Below are positions 10,778 to 21,150 of a DNA stretch of 64,000 bases, one piece after another. Numbering within the stretch: the first letter of the stretch is position 1; each line of letters begins with the position of its first letter. Under the pieces are notes generated by a model, which made no database searches, was not told the origin of the DNA, and saw only the letters and a program-made list of their open reading frames with translations. This stretch comes from Coprinellus micaceus (lineage: Eukaryota; Basidiomycota; Agaricomycetes; Agaricales; Psathyrellaceae). The stretch covers positions 496,001 to 560,000 of the forward strand of contig OX596341.1 in assembly GCA_951394405.1 (NCBI GenBank), given 5' to 3'. A program made the position numbers and the translations under genes.

Positions 10778-12646
10778 ATGGAATACCGATCGCCCTTCGC
10801 TCAGCGTCTGGATACGAACTACGTCCCCGCCCCCGCCGAGTTCGACACCATCAATAGAGTAATCGACGAGCAGCTGGCATTCGTGGACGCCATCGAGGCT
10901 CAGATTGCGGAGCTGAAACGACACCTGCGAGTGCACACAGACGTGATTAGCAAGCATCGCGATCTCCTCACCCCAGCACGGCGTATCCCTCCCGATATCC
11001 TTTCCGCCATATTCTTCACCCTCGCTACTCTCCCAGACAGGGGTTACAGTCGCAAAAAGCATCCCATGGTTACCGTGACTCACGTCTGCCACTTGTGGAG
11101 GACCCTCGCTATCGACAACCCTCTGCTTTGGGCCAACATTGATGTTCACGTCCCTTTATACCCACACGAAAGGGACGACCGGAAGCCAGGAGAGCAAGAG
11201 AGGCTAGTAGCACAGTGGAACCGGGAGATGGACGGATTGTACTTGAGGGTACAGGCCTTCGCACACCGTGCCAAGGGATGTGGCATCAACGTTTCCTACT
11301 CCGCAGAGGATGCTCCACCCGAGATTGTCCTGCGATCCTGGGTGAACCCTGCGGACGATGGTGGATGGGGTAAAACTCTCCACCCGTTCGAACGCTTGGC
11401 CGCGGCGACAACCAAATGGCGAAGTATTTCCGTTAAACTGTGGTTGAGCACGTACGCGTCTCCCCTACTCAAGGTACTGGCGCTCGTCAAAGGAGTCACC
11501 TCACATGTGCGGGACCTTTCGATTAAGATAACCTGTGGGGTTCCGCTGGAGGTAGATGATACATTTTGGAAGCGGGCACTTCCAGGAGGGGTGATGAACA
11601 TCTACAGTGCTCCTCTCGCGTCGTTCACTGCGAAGCTAGCCTACGGCGACCTCTGCCGCGTTCAACCAAACTGGGATGCCATATCCCGGCTGTCTATTGG
11701 GTCACCTCACCATACGATCGCGTTCGGACCCCAGGAGGCCGTGAATGTGCTTTCAGTGACACCCAACATCGCACACTGCACTATTCAATTCTCCGACAGC
11801 GCTATGGAAACCCAATTCGTCCCTCAGAGCCAGGCCATTTCCCTTCCTAAACTCCAATCATTCACCATGCGAGGTACCGAGGTACCGATCGAATTTGCAG
11901 CGTTGCTCGACCTCCCCTCCCTCACTCACCTATCCGCGATCCAAAGCCCCGTTCTCCCTCAAAAGGACGAGAACCACAGCGCCGTCGTCGACCTCATTCG
12001 GAGGTATGGCCAACGGCTCACCGACGTCGCATTTGTGTTTACATCCATCACCCCATCTGCACTCGGTCCGATCTTGGATAACCTTCCCAACGTTGCTTCC
12101 CTTGAGCTAGTGGGAGATGACCCGAACCCGGGCACTCCCAAGTTCAATCCGAATCCCGGTCAGGCCCAACCGCCTGTACGAGGCGCTAGTCTCGACACCC
12201 TACTCCTTCAAAGACTCACACCGAACGGCAACGGAGGCGAGCCGCATTCGAAGTGGGTGTGTCTTTGTCCCAAGCTACGAAAACTCAGTGTTTCGCGTCT
12301 TGGTGCTGCTGAACGGGACCAGGACATGGAAATCAAGCGCCACATTGTCAATCTCATCAGCAGTCGGCGACGCGAGTTTAGTTATGCGAAGGAAGGGGAG
12401 GCTTCTTGGCTGGAGGTCGTCACGGTGGCGTTCAATGGCGGGCCCATCGACTGGATGACCGAAGAGCTTCAGGCAGGAGGGGTGGGCATTGAGGGTGTCA
12501 AATTTTCGGCAAAATATTCTAATTCCAACACCGTCCCTACCTCCTTCCGTTTGAACCCCGGATATGGTCCATTAAACCTTTCGTCGAGCATCGAAGCGTC
12601 GTCGGGTCATGGATTGTCGTCTAGTCTCGAATTGTTGCCGAGTTGA
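10778..12646 (+). CDS. F-box protein with N-terminal coiled coil (subgroup I, copy 1)
   Basis: A single exon of 622 codons. Residues ~20-65 are predicted coiled coil by heptad pattern (INRVIDEQLAFVDAIEAQIA). A canonical F-box-like motif follows at ~68-118: ARRIPPDILSAIFFTLA, then THVCHLWRTLAIDNPLLWANI. The C-terminal ~500 residues are leucine-rich and end in a weakly repetitive region. This layout is the common F-box-like family of mushroom-forming fungi; members are presumed SCF ubiquitin-ligase substrate adaptors. It is a tandem paralogue of the gene at 13534 (near-identical opening SPFAQRLDTNYVP versus SPFAHRLDTNYVP). No lesion is visible. Confidence 0.9.
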   Translation: MEYRSPFAQRLDTNYVPAPAEFDTINRVIDEQLAFVDAIEAQIAELKRHLRVHTDVISKHRDLLTPARRIPPDILSAIFFTLATLPDRGYSRKKHPMVTVTHVCHLWRTLAIDNPLLWANIDVHVPLYPHERDDRKPGEQERLVAQWNREMDGLYLRVQAFAHRAKGCGINVSYSAEDAPPEIVLRSWVNPADDGGWGKTLHPFERLAAATTKWRSISVKLWLSTYASPLLKVLALVKGVTSHVRDLSIKITCGVPLEVDDTFWKRALPGGVMNIYSAPLASFTAKLAYGDLCRVQPNWDAISRLSIGSPHHTIAFGPQEAVNVLSVTPNIAHCTIQFSDSAMETQFVPQSQAISLPKLQSFTMRGTEVPIEFAALLDLPSLTHLSAIQSPVLPQKDENHSAVVDLIRRYGQRLTDVAFVFTSITPSALGPILDNLPNVASLELVGDDPNPGTPKFNPNPGQAQPPVRGASLDTLLLQRLTPNGNGGEPHSKWVCLCPKLRKLSVSRLGAAERDQDMEIKRHIVNLISSRRREFSYAKEGEASWLEVVTVAFNGGPIDWMTEELQAGGVGIEGVKFSAKYSNSNTVPTSFRLNPGYGPLNLSSSIEASSGHGLSSSLELLPS

Positions 12647-13533
12647 GTACCGTGTAGTGGCCTGATAAGTAGCCGTAAACAGAATGCCATTTGCGTGTCA
12701 GCACAAGTTAGTAGATGTATCACTCGGAATGGGTCGGTGTATCAAGTATACCAGCCTGTGGGCCCATAGACTGAGAGAGCGCGACCCGTCGTGCCTTCGG
12801 TGACGATAAGATAGTTTACAGCACGAGGACGACTCGAGCCGGCAACTGGGAGTAATTGAAGGGATTTGCCGCCCTATCCTGCAATTCGTTCAAGAGTGTG
12901 AATTCACTGTTAATTTTGGGGCGAATCTAGTCGTTGCTGAAGGAAGTGCGTGACTAAGACACGCGCCCACACCTTCGAAACCGATGGATCTCACCTTATC
13001 ATATTGGGAAATAGGCGCCCAACCACAGGCCCGGAGTGGGTTGTCCACATGGCATTCCATCGGAATGGAAACGTCAGACTTCGACATAAATGACAGCTTT
13101 CAAAAGCTGGTCCTCTCCCTCTCCCCAATCACAATCGGTAATGTTGCTTGTCCTGTCGGCGGGACCTGGACTGCGTAATCTGGGTTTACACTGGTTGATC
13201 CACGGCACGACTTCGCGTTCAAAGTCGCCTGGATATAGCTCACCGGCGCACGAATTTGAAGAGGAAGCGTTACCTCAAAGTTAGCCTCCCTTTATGTGAT
13301 ATGGTGTGACTGTCCCGAGACTGTCACATCTCATCGATACCTGCATTGCACTATCGACAGCGGGCGCATTGCGTGGGGAGATAATCCGACCAGAATGATA
13401 ATAGATCATTTCTATGGGTTCCCTTCTTTTACTTGGACAACGAACCCAAGCCCAGCCGTCGCGAGACCGTACATCCATTCGTTCCGCCCTAATACCCATC
13501 CCAGCAGTCCTCAAGCGTCGAGCATCAAGACAA
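12647..13533. other. Intergenic stretch between tandem F-box genes
   Basis: Two GATA-containing sites occur: GATAAGATAG at 12803-12813, and at 12991-13021 a reversed GATAAG plus GGGCGCCTA module that mirrors 10218-10252. The paired placement before both tandem genes indicates that the promoter was duplicated with the coding region. No gene is seen. Confidence 0.5.
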
Positions 13534-15372
13534 ATGAAGCACTCATCGCCCTTTGCTCATCGTCTGGATACAAATTACGTCCCCATTCCCGCCGAATTCG
13601 ATACCATCAACCGTGTAATCGACGAGCAGCAAGTATCCGTGGATGCAATCCAGGCCGAGATAGTAAAGCTGCAAACGCGCCTGAAAGTGCATACGGACCT
13701 CATTAGCAAGCATAGGGATCTCCTCACTCCAGCCCGGCGCGTCCCTTCCGACATCCTGTCAACCATATTCCTCACCCTTGCCGCACTCCCCGACGAGCAT
13801 CATGGTCGCAAACCGCATCCCGTGGTGACCGTGAGCCACGTCTGCCACCTGTGGAGAACCCTCGCCATCGACAATCCTCTCCTTTGGGCTGACATCAACA
13901 TACACGTTCCTTTATACCCCCACGAGAGGAATGACCGGAAGCCAGGGGAGCAGGAAGAGCTGGTCGCGCGGTGGAACAGGTCTTTGGACAGGATGTGCTT
14001 GAGGGTTGAGGCCTTCGCGCACCGTGCCAAAGAGTGCGGCCTTCATGTTTCCTACTTCGCAGCGGACGCACCACGCGAGATCCTTCTGCGATGGTTGGCG
14101 GAGCCGGCAGACGATGGTGGGTTTGGAAAGGCTCTTGACCCTTTCATTCGTTTGGCGGGAGTCACGGCTAAATGGCAAAGTCTCACCATTCGCCTTCACC
14201 TGGTTACGTACGGGTCCCCCCTATTCGAGATCCTGCAGTTCGCCGAAGGTGTCACTGCCCACATGCAGGACCTCCACATCGAAATATCCTGTTGCATGGG
14301 GCTCGAGATGAGAGACGATATATGGCCACACTACTTTCCGGGGGGATCAATGAGCATATACGGAGCCCTTAGGTCTTACACTGCAAAGATGCCGTATGAC
14401 GACGTCTGCAGAATCCAGCTGAATTGGAGCGCCTTAGCAAGGCTTTCGATTGGGTCACCTCATCACACGGTTATCTTTGGGCCCCAGGAGGCGGCGTACG
14501 TACTTTCAGTGACGCCCAATATTGTGCACTGCACTATTCAGTTCTCCGACGGCGGTGTGGAAACCCAGTTCGTCCCTCAACATCGGGTCATCTCTCTCCC
14601 CAAACTCCAATCACTCGACATGCGGGGAAGCGAGGTACCGGTCGAATTCACCTCTGTACTGGACCTCCCATCGCTCACGCAGCTATCCACAACCCAAAGC
14701 TTCGTTCACCCCAGAGACGACAAGAATAGCGCCATCGTGGAGCTAATTCGAAGGTACGGGACACAGCTCACCGACATCGCGTTCGTTTGTGCGTCCGTCA
14801 CTCCAGCCGCGCTCCGCCTGATCCTGGACAGCCTACCCAACGCAGCTTCCCTTGACCTGGTGGGAGAAGATCCGAACGTTACAACTCCCAGGTCCGACTC
14901 AAACCACGAGCAACCTCCATATCAGGGGGAAGGTGCTGTCCTTGACACCCTTCTCCTCCAGAGGCTCACGCCCGGTCGCGACGGAGCTGACCCCAATTCA
15001 AACGCAACGTGCCTCTGTCCCAAGCTTCGACGGCTTGTTTGCCAGTTTGGAGCTGTTGATAGGGACCAGGACAGGTTAATAAAGCGGCTCATCGTCAATC
15101 TCGTCTGCAGCCGGCGGGACGTATCGAGGGCTGCGAGCTTGAAGAGGGACGGGGTTGCTTGGCTGGAGAACATTACGGTGTTGTTCAATGGCGGACCCAT
15201 TGACTGGATGCTGGAGGAGATGAAGCTGGGAGGGGTGGAGACCAGGGATGTCAAATTCTCGGCTCGGTATAGGCACTCGAACACTGTCCCCACCTCTCAT
15301 AGTTTCAATATCCCCGGGGTCGGTGAGCTTAGTTTCAACACGACTCTTGAGTTGATGACTAGTTCGGCCTGA
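13534..15372 (+). CDS. F-box protein with N-terminal coiled coil (subgroup I, copy 2)
   Basis: A single exon of 612 codons. I start it at 13534 (MKHSSPFAHRL) because the paralogue at 10778 starts at the equivalent place; the open frame reaches back to 13414. Features in order: coiled coil (~20-65), F-box-like motif ARRVPSDILSTIFLTLA with HVCHLWRTLAIDNPLLWADI, then a long leucine-rich C-terminal part that includes the shared segment ARLSIGSPHHTVIFGPQEA. It resembles copy 1 along its whole length, so it is a tandem duplicate, but it is clearly diverged and so not very recent. Presumed substrate adaptor of an SCF-type ubiquitin ligase. Confidence 0.9.
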   Translation: MKHSSPFAHRLDTNYVPIPAEFDTINRVIDEQQVSVDAIQAEIVKLQTRLKVHTDLISKHRDLLTPARRVPSDILSTIFLTLAALPDEHHGRKPHPVVTVSHVCHLWRTLAIDNPLLWADINIHVPLYPHERNDRKPGEQEELVARWNRSLDRMCLRVEAFAHRAKECGLHVSYFAADAPREILLRWLAEPADDGGFGKALDPFIRLAGVTAKWQSLTIRLHLVTYGSPLFEILQFAEGVTAHMQDLHIEISCCMGLEMRDDIWPHYFPGGSMSIYGALRSYTAKMPYDDVCRIQLNWSALARLSIGSPHHTVIFGPQEAAYVLSVTPNIVHCTIQFSDGGVETQFVPQHRVISLPKLQSLDMRGSEVPVEFTSVLDLPSLTQLSTTQSFVHPRDDKNSAIVELIRRYGTQLTDIAFVCASVTPAALRLILDSLPNAASLDLVGEDPNVTTPRSDSNHEQPPYQGEGAVLDTLLLQRLTPGRDGADPNSNATCLCPKLRRLVCQFGAVDRDQDRLIKRLIVNLVCSRRDVSRAASLKRDGVAWLENITVLFNGGPIDWMLEEMKLGGVETRDVKFSARYRHSNTVPTSHSFNIPGVGELSFNTTLELMTSSA

Positions 15373-15528
15373 GCTTGGCCTGAGCAACATGTGGTGGGAT
15401 GATAGGAAGGCATAAGCAAAATGCCATGTATTATATTCACGCAAGCTAGTAACTAGTGCAAATGGATGATGCATTTTCAATGGTACGGTGTATCGAATGC
15501 CCGTCTGGTGCAGGGCAAACTTGACGGA

Positions 15529-15543
15529 AGATAAGATAAGATC
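15529..15543 (+). promoter_or_regulatory. Tandem GATA sites upstream of the MYND gene
   Basis: GATAAGATAAGATC lies about 75 nt upstream of the MYND gene start. It matches the tandem GATA core found before the F-box-like genes, but the GGGCGCTTA and CCAAT elements are not seen here. Confidence 0.45.
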
Positions 15544-15615
15544 TCTCAGGCTGAAGCGATGATGATCGCCACTGCCTGGCCACCGCCATTGATTTATGCG
15601 TAATCCATTTTTGAC

Positions 15616-17856
15616 ATGGATCCCCAACGGATCCCTTTCCCCCAACCACCATTTCCGACTCTATCATTCAGCCGCTCGTCAACCCATAGCAGCACAAGCA
15701 AAGCCCTCAATCCCCTTCTACCCCAATTCTACCCAGTCAATCATGCCGCGGAACAGGCCCATTCCTCCAGAGGTATTATAATCCTGGTGCCACGTCAGCG
15801 CAGCGCTCACCACCCTCCTCAGGTCCTTCGGAGGGCTAGGGATGGGGATTTGGAGTCTCTACGTCGCCTGGGAGTGCTTATCGGATCGGAGAATGCGACA
15901 GTGGAGATCTTGGACATCGCTCTCAAGTTCATGAATCTGAGCCCTGTCCCAATCCCACCCCGTCCAAGGGGCGGCCCCCCACTCAGTTCCTTGGAAGGCT
16001 TCACTGCCGTCATATGCGTACCCATTTTTTGGCAAGTTGTATGGACCAAAAACGACTCGAGAACCGACATCGAAGCGGTATTAATCAAGCATCTCACGGA
16101 ATCTAGCGACTCTGTGTTTGGTTGGACACGAGTTTGCATTCAAAATGTGTTTCCGGTCCTTCCAGAGGATGTCACTGTGCCGAAATCCCGCCCTGCTGAC
16201 CCCCACCGGGGTGCATGCCTTTCGATAGCCCGAATGCTGGCGAGCTTGCTCGGCCCCGAGGGTGGTCCCCAAAGGGTGTTTGGCTGCTCCCCTGCCTTTG
16301 CCGACCTACTCCTCGAAATCTGGTTTGCGGAACATAGGCGTGACAAATCAGGAGTGCTAGTCCATCGCATGATAGAGAACGTCCTAGACATCGGTTGTCC
16401 TATTATCGAGCTTGCGTCCAAGATTCTATCCGATGATGACTCAAGGGAGATGTTTCTTATGCGGTGCTCAACCTCCAAGCAGTGTAACCTCTTCTGCTTG
16501 GCTATGGTGGACCGCCTTGCGCGCGGATGGGAGGGCAACAACATCTCTCACTTTGGGTGGATTTGCTCATTGAATCGAGTGGTGACCTCGGTTTACCACC
16601 TTTGGGCGAGCCATAGATTTCGCAGAAGGTTTACTCGGATCGGGTGTCTGAGGCAGATTTCATTTCAGTTGAATGCCTTCTCAAAAGCCGTGTTTGGGAA
16701 ACCGGGACCACACCACACTCAAGCTATCATCCTCCTTGTTTGTACTCTCGTCAATCTCGCCCGGGTAGCTTGTGACGACGGGAACTGCCATGCCCAAATC
16801 CGCAGAAACTGGAGTCATCTTCACACAGGCCGTTTTGAAGAAGCTCTGTTTCATGCGACATTGGCGTTAAGGGATGACGAGGAAGGAGAACACAATTTCA
16901 TGCACATTTCAGCAATTCTGAACAAGTTGGGCTCCTATATGGCCTATCCCATGGTCTTCGGCAGTTCGGAGCTTACTGAAGTCTTGACCATGGAACCGCT
17001 GCACTTGCCGGATGCGGTCGAACGATGGGCTCTATTCCTCAAAGCGCAGCGTAGGGCGGTCATCGCATTCGAGTCGCTGAAAACACGCCCACACATTTAC
17101 TTTTGCGACAGCCTTTCGGTTTGTATCTTCGTTAGACCTTTGACTCCGTGCACCGGTACTGATCCCCTGTCTTAGTGCGCCCTCTCAGGAAAACAATTAG
17201 GGGGAAAACCCAAACAGTGTTCCAGATGCGCTTCCGTTGTCTACTGCTCATCAGCCTGTCAACAGCAAGACTGGGAACTGCAGCATCGGAGTGAATGCCC
17301 TCGAGCCCGGCAATTCAATGCAGGTATGGTCCGCTTACCCACTCTAAATATTTTATTTCTCACCCCATTCTCGACGGTAGAACAACGAGTGTCGCATACC
17401 TCCTACGACCACAAAACGCGAGCATCTCAAGCAGTGCTTCTTGAAGTGGCCTACAGTGCGGTGTCATCCTATGAGCGGTACAACAGTAACACACTGTTCC
17501 CCATCCTCAACTGTTGGTTCCTCGACAGTTTTGAGCGGGACAGCTATGATTTGAATATCGAGGATGGCATATACCGAGATGAACAGTTTGGTCCAGCGTA
17601 CATCAACCCGCGCGTCGACACCTTGTTGGGTTTGTACCGATCTTGTGGTGTACCACCTGGATGGCGCCTTGCCGAATGCATACTTCCTCCTATCGGAAAT
17701 TTGCCAATACACCTGGTAGCACTGCTCAAACCTTCGGAAGGTGGGCACAAAGCTGTGTACTGTGTACCACGATACAGGCGAGTGCTGCGTGACTGGTTGA
17801 GATTGATTCGTCGCTTACCCTTTTCTCTCAGCTATCCAAACTCATGCGAACGGTGA
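15616..17856 (+). CDS. MYND-type zinc-finger protein
   Basis: Three exons (15616-17118, 17176-17323, 17381-17856) give 708 residues with consistent phases. Residues 1-~495 are helical and lack a recognised domain; this is typical of the large MYND proteins of Agaricomycetes. The MYND finger spans ~495-545: FCDSLSCA, KQCSRCASVVYCSSACQQQD, then WELQHRSEC, giving the Cys/His ligands. The C-terminal ~160 residues are unassigned. MYND fingers mediate protein-protein contacts with proline-rich partners. The first Met is used; internal Mets are possible. The gene follows the tandem F-box genes and has a tandem GATA site upstream. No SET domain is seen, so a methyltransferase role is not supported. 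Confidence 0.88.
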
Positions 17857-18374
17857 TGCATTCCCATTGGGTAGCACAAATCTATACAACTTGGTTTGAC
17901 CCGAGAACTACAATGAATCGTTTGTACGGCGGCGAATTCAGAGCCAATGCCATCAAACACCTTCACCACTAACGAGAAATCGAGTAGCCCCACAGAATTG
18001 AGGACCACAACGCGATGGACAAAACACTGGCGAACGAGTTTGCGAGCGGTTGATTGACTCGTTCCTTCCGGGTTCCCATCCCATCGACGGCTTTGATATT
18101 CAGCTCCAATTTGAACCTCTCGAACTTTGGGTGTCTCCGGTTTGTTGCCGCTGCGTCGGTTAGGGTGCTCCATGAGTGTCCGAACGACGGCTTGGGTGAC
18201 AGAGTGAAATATGTGTTCCTGGGACCGCGTGACGAAGGCCTTGCTGGCGGCGCAACATGTCACGAGAGACGACAGGAACTCCTCGCGAGGCCTCACGCAG
18301 AGTTCATCCAGAATGAGGTCTGTGATTTCCCGGGGAAGTCGTGGAGGCATAGGTTTGGGGAGAACGACTGACAT
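17832..18374 (-). pseudogene. Truncated chimeric F-box-like gene (subgroup B head, C-like tail)
   Basis: The first ~65 codons match the subgroup B genes at 40018 and 46292 (PPRLPREITDLILDELC, then FHSVT). At about 18193 the homology stops and the frame runs into a tail like the C-terminus of subgroup C (LVRQCFVHR, GLLDFSLVVKVFDG). The central leucine-rich part is missing. It is open over 180 codons, but the chimera lacks most of the domain and its promoter has lost the GATA module that is present in its inverted partner. I treat it as a deletion derivative; a short product cannot be excluded. Confidence 0.75.
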
Positions 18375-20335
18375 GGTGGTTGAAGACGAAAACGCGGCAT
18401 CAAAGTCGAATCACAGCGAGCAGAAGCGCCCAAACCGAATTGGACGTGACCATGTCGCCAGTGTCGTACGCGGCCGAGTATAAGGCAATACCTGCAGTGG
18501 TGCGATGGAGGAGTGTGTGACGGTGTATCCAACAGAATGGGTAGTTTTAGAATAAGTTTTTTTTACAAATACTAAATATCTTACAGTTCCCTTAGATCTC
18601 GCCCCGCAATCGCTGCAAAGAACGGACCTGCCGACACCTTTACTACAAACGAGAAATTCAGCACGCCCGCAGCGTCGAGTTCGATCAACTGTTGGAATTG
18701 TGCTGGGTACACTGAGGCCAACGTATGCTGACGAAATTGTTCGGCATGTTGAGTGACGGTGAACTGGGGATATGGGGTACCCTCATTGTGTAGAACACGG
18801 ATGTGGACTAGAACCGACACATCCTTCAGCTTCGGTAGAGCCCCGGGAGAGGCGATGGTATTACAGATGCTCCCCCATTGCGGCCCAAAGCTGGTGTCCC
18901 AATCAACATTCAGGTTTCCCATATAAACGAGGTCGATTCGAAGGGACTGCAGCTGGGTGAAGTTGGCCAGAGGGTCAGCCAAACCATAATATGGATCTTC
19001 AAGCCCGACATTTTGCATTGTGAGTGCATATATGAGGGAATAGGTGAGGTGAGATAGCGTAGCGGAAGATCGAGGGTCGAGGCATTGCAGGAGGGGCCCT
19101 TGGTCCGTGGTGGTCGATGGTTCCCACACTTCGCCTATAAGAATCAATGTTAGGACGCCCGCCGTGGCTCGCGGTGACTCTCACATTGTACATTTAGCCT
19201 CCTGAGAGACTTTACGCGCTCCAAGAGCGCAATACCGGGCGTGATACCCGCAAGGGACGGCGGTTGAAGAGGGTCCACGAAGCTGATATCTAAGCTTTCG
19301 AGGTTTTCAAAGATGCCACGGTCGGAAGTAGAGCCGATCCTCTCCAGTCTGAAGTAATTGCCAATCCAATTCTCCAGAGATGGGGTGTCGCAAATAAGCG
19401 TTTTCAGCGTGTGTTGCTGGTAGGAAAGTCCGGCAGTGGGCCTAACGAAAAGGAGTCGAGGACTCAGATATCAAAACCATCGTCGACGAAAAAAGAATAG
19501 ACGTAAGACTCACAGCTGGGAGTGATCATTCTCTCCGCTGATGGATGAGACAAGCAGCGATAACGCGCTCAAGTCGACCCCAGAGGTGACGAGCTCCACG
19601 GGGCAATGTTGGATGTTGATTAGGGAAAGGGAGCGCATCTGGGGACGTCGGAGAAGCGACAGCATCGCAGAAATGGTCTCCTGGTCTAGCCTAGCCTGAC
19701 CGTTGACTTCTCCCTCATCATCAGTACTCGGGAAGTCCCCCGCAATGCAGAGGGAAGTCACACATGACAGTCGCTGGATAGTGCTCAAGACGAGGGTTTT
19801 ATTTCGGCCGGCAGTGGTGTTGTCTGTGATTCGAAAGTTGAGGTTGTGGACGTGGGAGATAAGACTCGAGTTAGATGTCACAGCCTCGACAAACAGCATG
19901 GCAGGCTCATAGACCTCGTAACGCTCGTCGAGGGGGCTGAAAACTACAGGGGGCGAAGCGAGAGTGACCTCTTCGAAGATGTGTTTCTGGCAAGCATCCG
20001 TGAAAGAACTGTGAGCCCTCGAGCAAGCGAGTAGGTCCTTGAGGCATTCCGAGCGTGGAAGGTTGCCCAGTTCGTCTACGATGAGGTCGGTAACTTCCCT
20101 TGGGAGGGATGGAACGGGCATAGGGGTCGAGGGCCGAGAATGATGGTGGTGGTTGCGGAGCAAATCTTTCGGCAGCGTCAGTGATCCTCGCCGTTAGAAA
20201 ATCACAAGGCCAAACACGGGTTGAACTTGAATGGGGCGCCCCGGGCCCAAGCAACGCTTGTTCAAAATACACCGCCGCCATTTTCACCACCACAGTCGGT
20301 AGCTTGAGCTGAAGCCTCGCATTTTAGCAGGCTCT
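18193..20335 (-). repeat. Arm 1 of a ~2.1 kb inverted duplication
   Basis: The minus strand of this interval corresponds to the plus strand of 44310-46473. It covers promoter, complete subgroup A gene, 3' flank and the start of the next subgroup B gene. Exons 2-3, introns and the 3' flank are almost identical. The promoter and first ~75 codons are visibly more diverged. Confidence 0.9.
18581..20121 (-). CDS. F-box-like/leucine-rich protein (subgroup A, copy 1)
   Basis: Three exons (20121-19514, 19441-19185, 19134-18581) encode 472 residues. Residues ~5-60 carry the F-box-like helices (SLPREVTDLIVDELGNLP, then CQKHIFEEVTL). Leucine-rich spacing follows (MRSLSLINIQH, LESLDISF, LQSLRIDLVY), and the protein ends with the family motif IELDAAGVLNFSFVVKV. 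The start matches the inverted twin at 44505, from which it differs by about a dozen residues, mostly within the first 75. Both copies are open and correctly spliced, so both could be functional. Probable ubiquitin-ligase adaptor by family; ligand unknown. Confidence 0.87.
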
Positions 20336-21150
20336 CGCTTTGTGAATGAGAACATAGCTCACGATCGGATCACAACGCCGTGTTCGATCGCTTCTGGGCA
20401 GGTTGTGAGGCCAAAACGCCACTACAGAACATTCCTCAGGTTTCGTCCCGTCTCTTGCTGCCCCTTCCCTCGTACAGGATCACACATCGTCCTACCCCAG
20501 CCCGGAGATGCTCTTCTTTATGAGTATTCCCCAGACAGATGGAACAACCATCTTCTTCGTCGAGCGAATCGAGTCGATGACGCCGCACAGCGCATTTTGA
20601 TTGGCTTAACGCCTAACGTCATGAAGACGCCAAGTGCCAGGCCCTGATAATCCTACTAGTGTCGTCCGCCTGAGGTAAAGGGCCGTTGAAAACCAATGGC
20701 GTCCCGTAAGTACCTTCCTTCGAATCGAACGCAGCAGAATCTAGCGAAGAGGAATTAGGAGCTGGTGCCGATCTCAGGTCCATCCAGTGTAACACACAAC
20801 ATACCGACGTTATCTCGGGGGAGAAGGGAAAAGGCGATACATTATATTACAACGTCGAATCAGCCGGTATCGATCACATTTGCAGGTTCGGATGACGGAC
20901 TCGAGATCTTCTTATCGTCCGAGAAAAATGCGGGGTAAAAAGACTCGATGTAACTTGAATTCGACTGGCGAGAATGGCCGAAGTTGAACTATAGGTATTG
21001 GGAAGGGGTATTAAAAGGTCCCTGCATTTACTGAGAGTAACAGAGACGTGCATATAGTGTGGTCTACACATCTATCGTCTATACAGACGGATTGCCCACG
21101 TTTTGAATTGCGGTCGTAACAAATGTCTCTAATATCCATTGCGGCTTTCA
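20122..21150. other. Intergenic stretch
   Basis: About 210 bp next to the F-box-like gene are the diverged promoter part of the inverted duplication. Beyond it I see no gene; a 100-codon frame near 20342 has no support. Confidence 0.4.
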
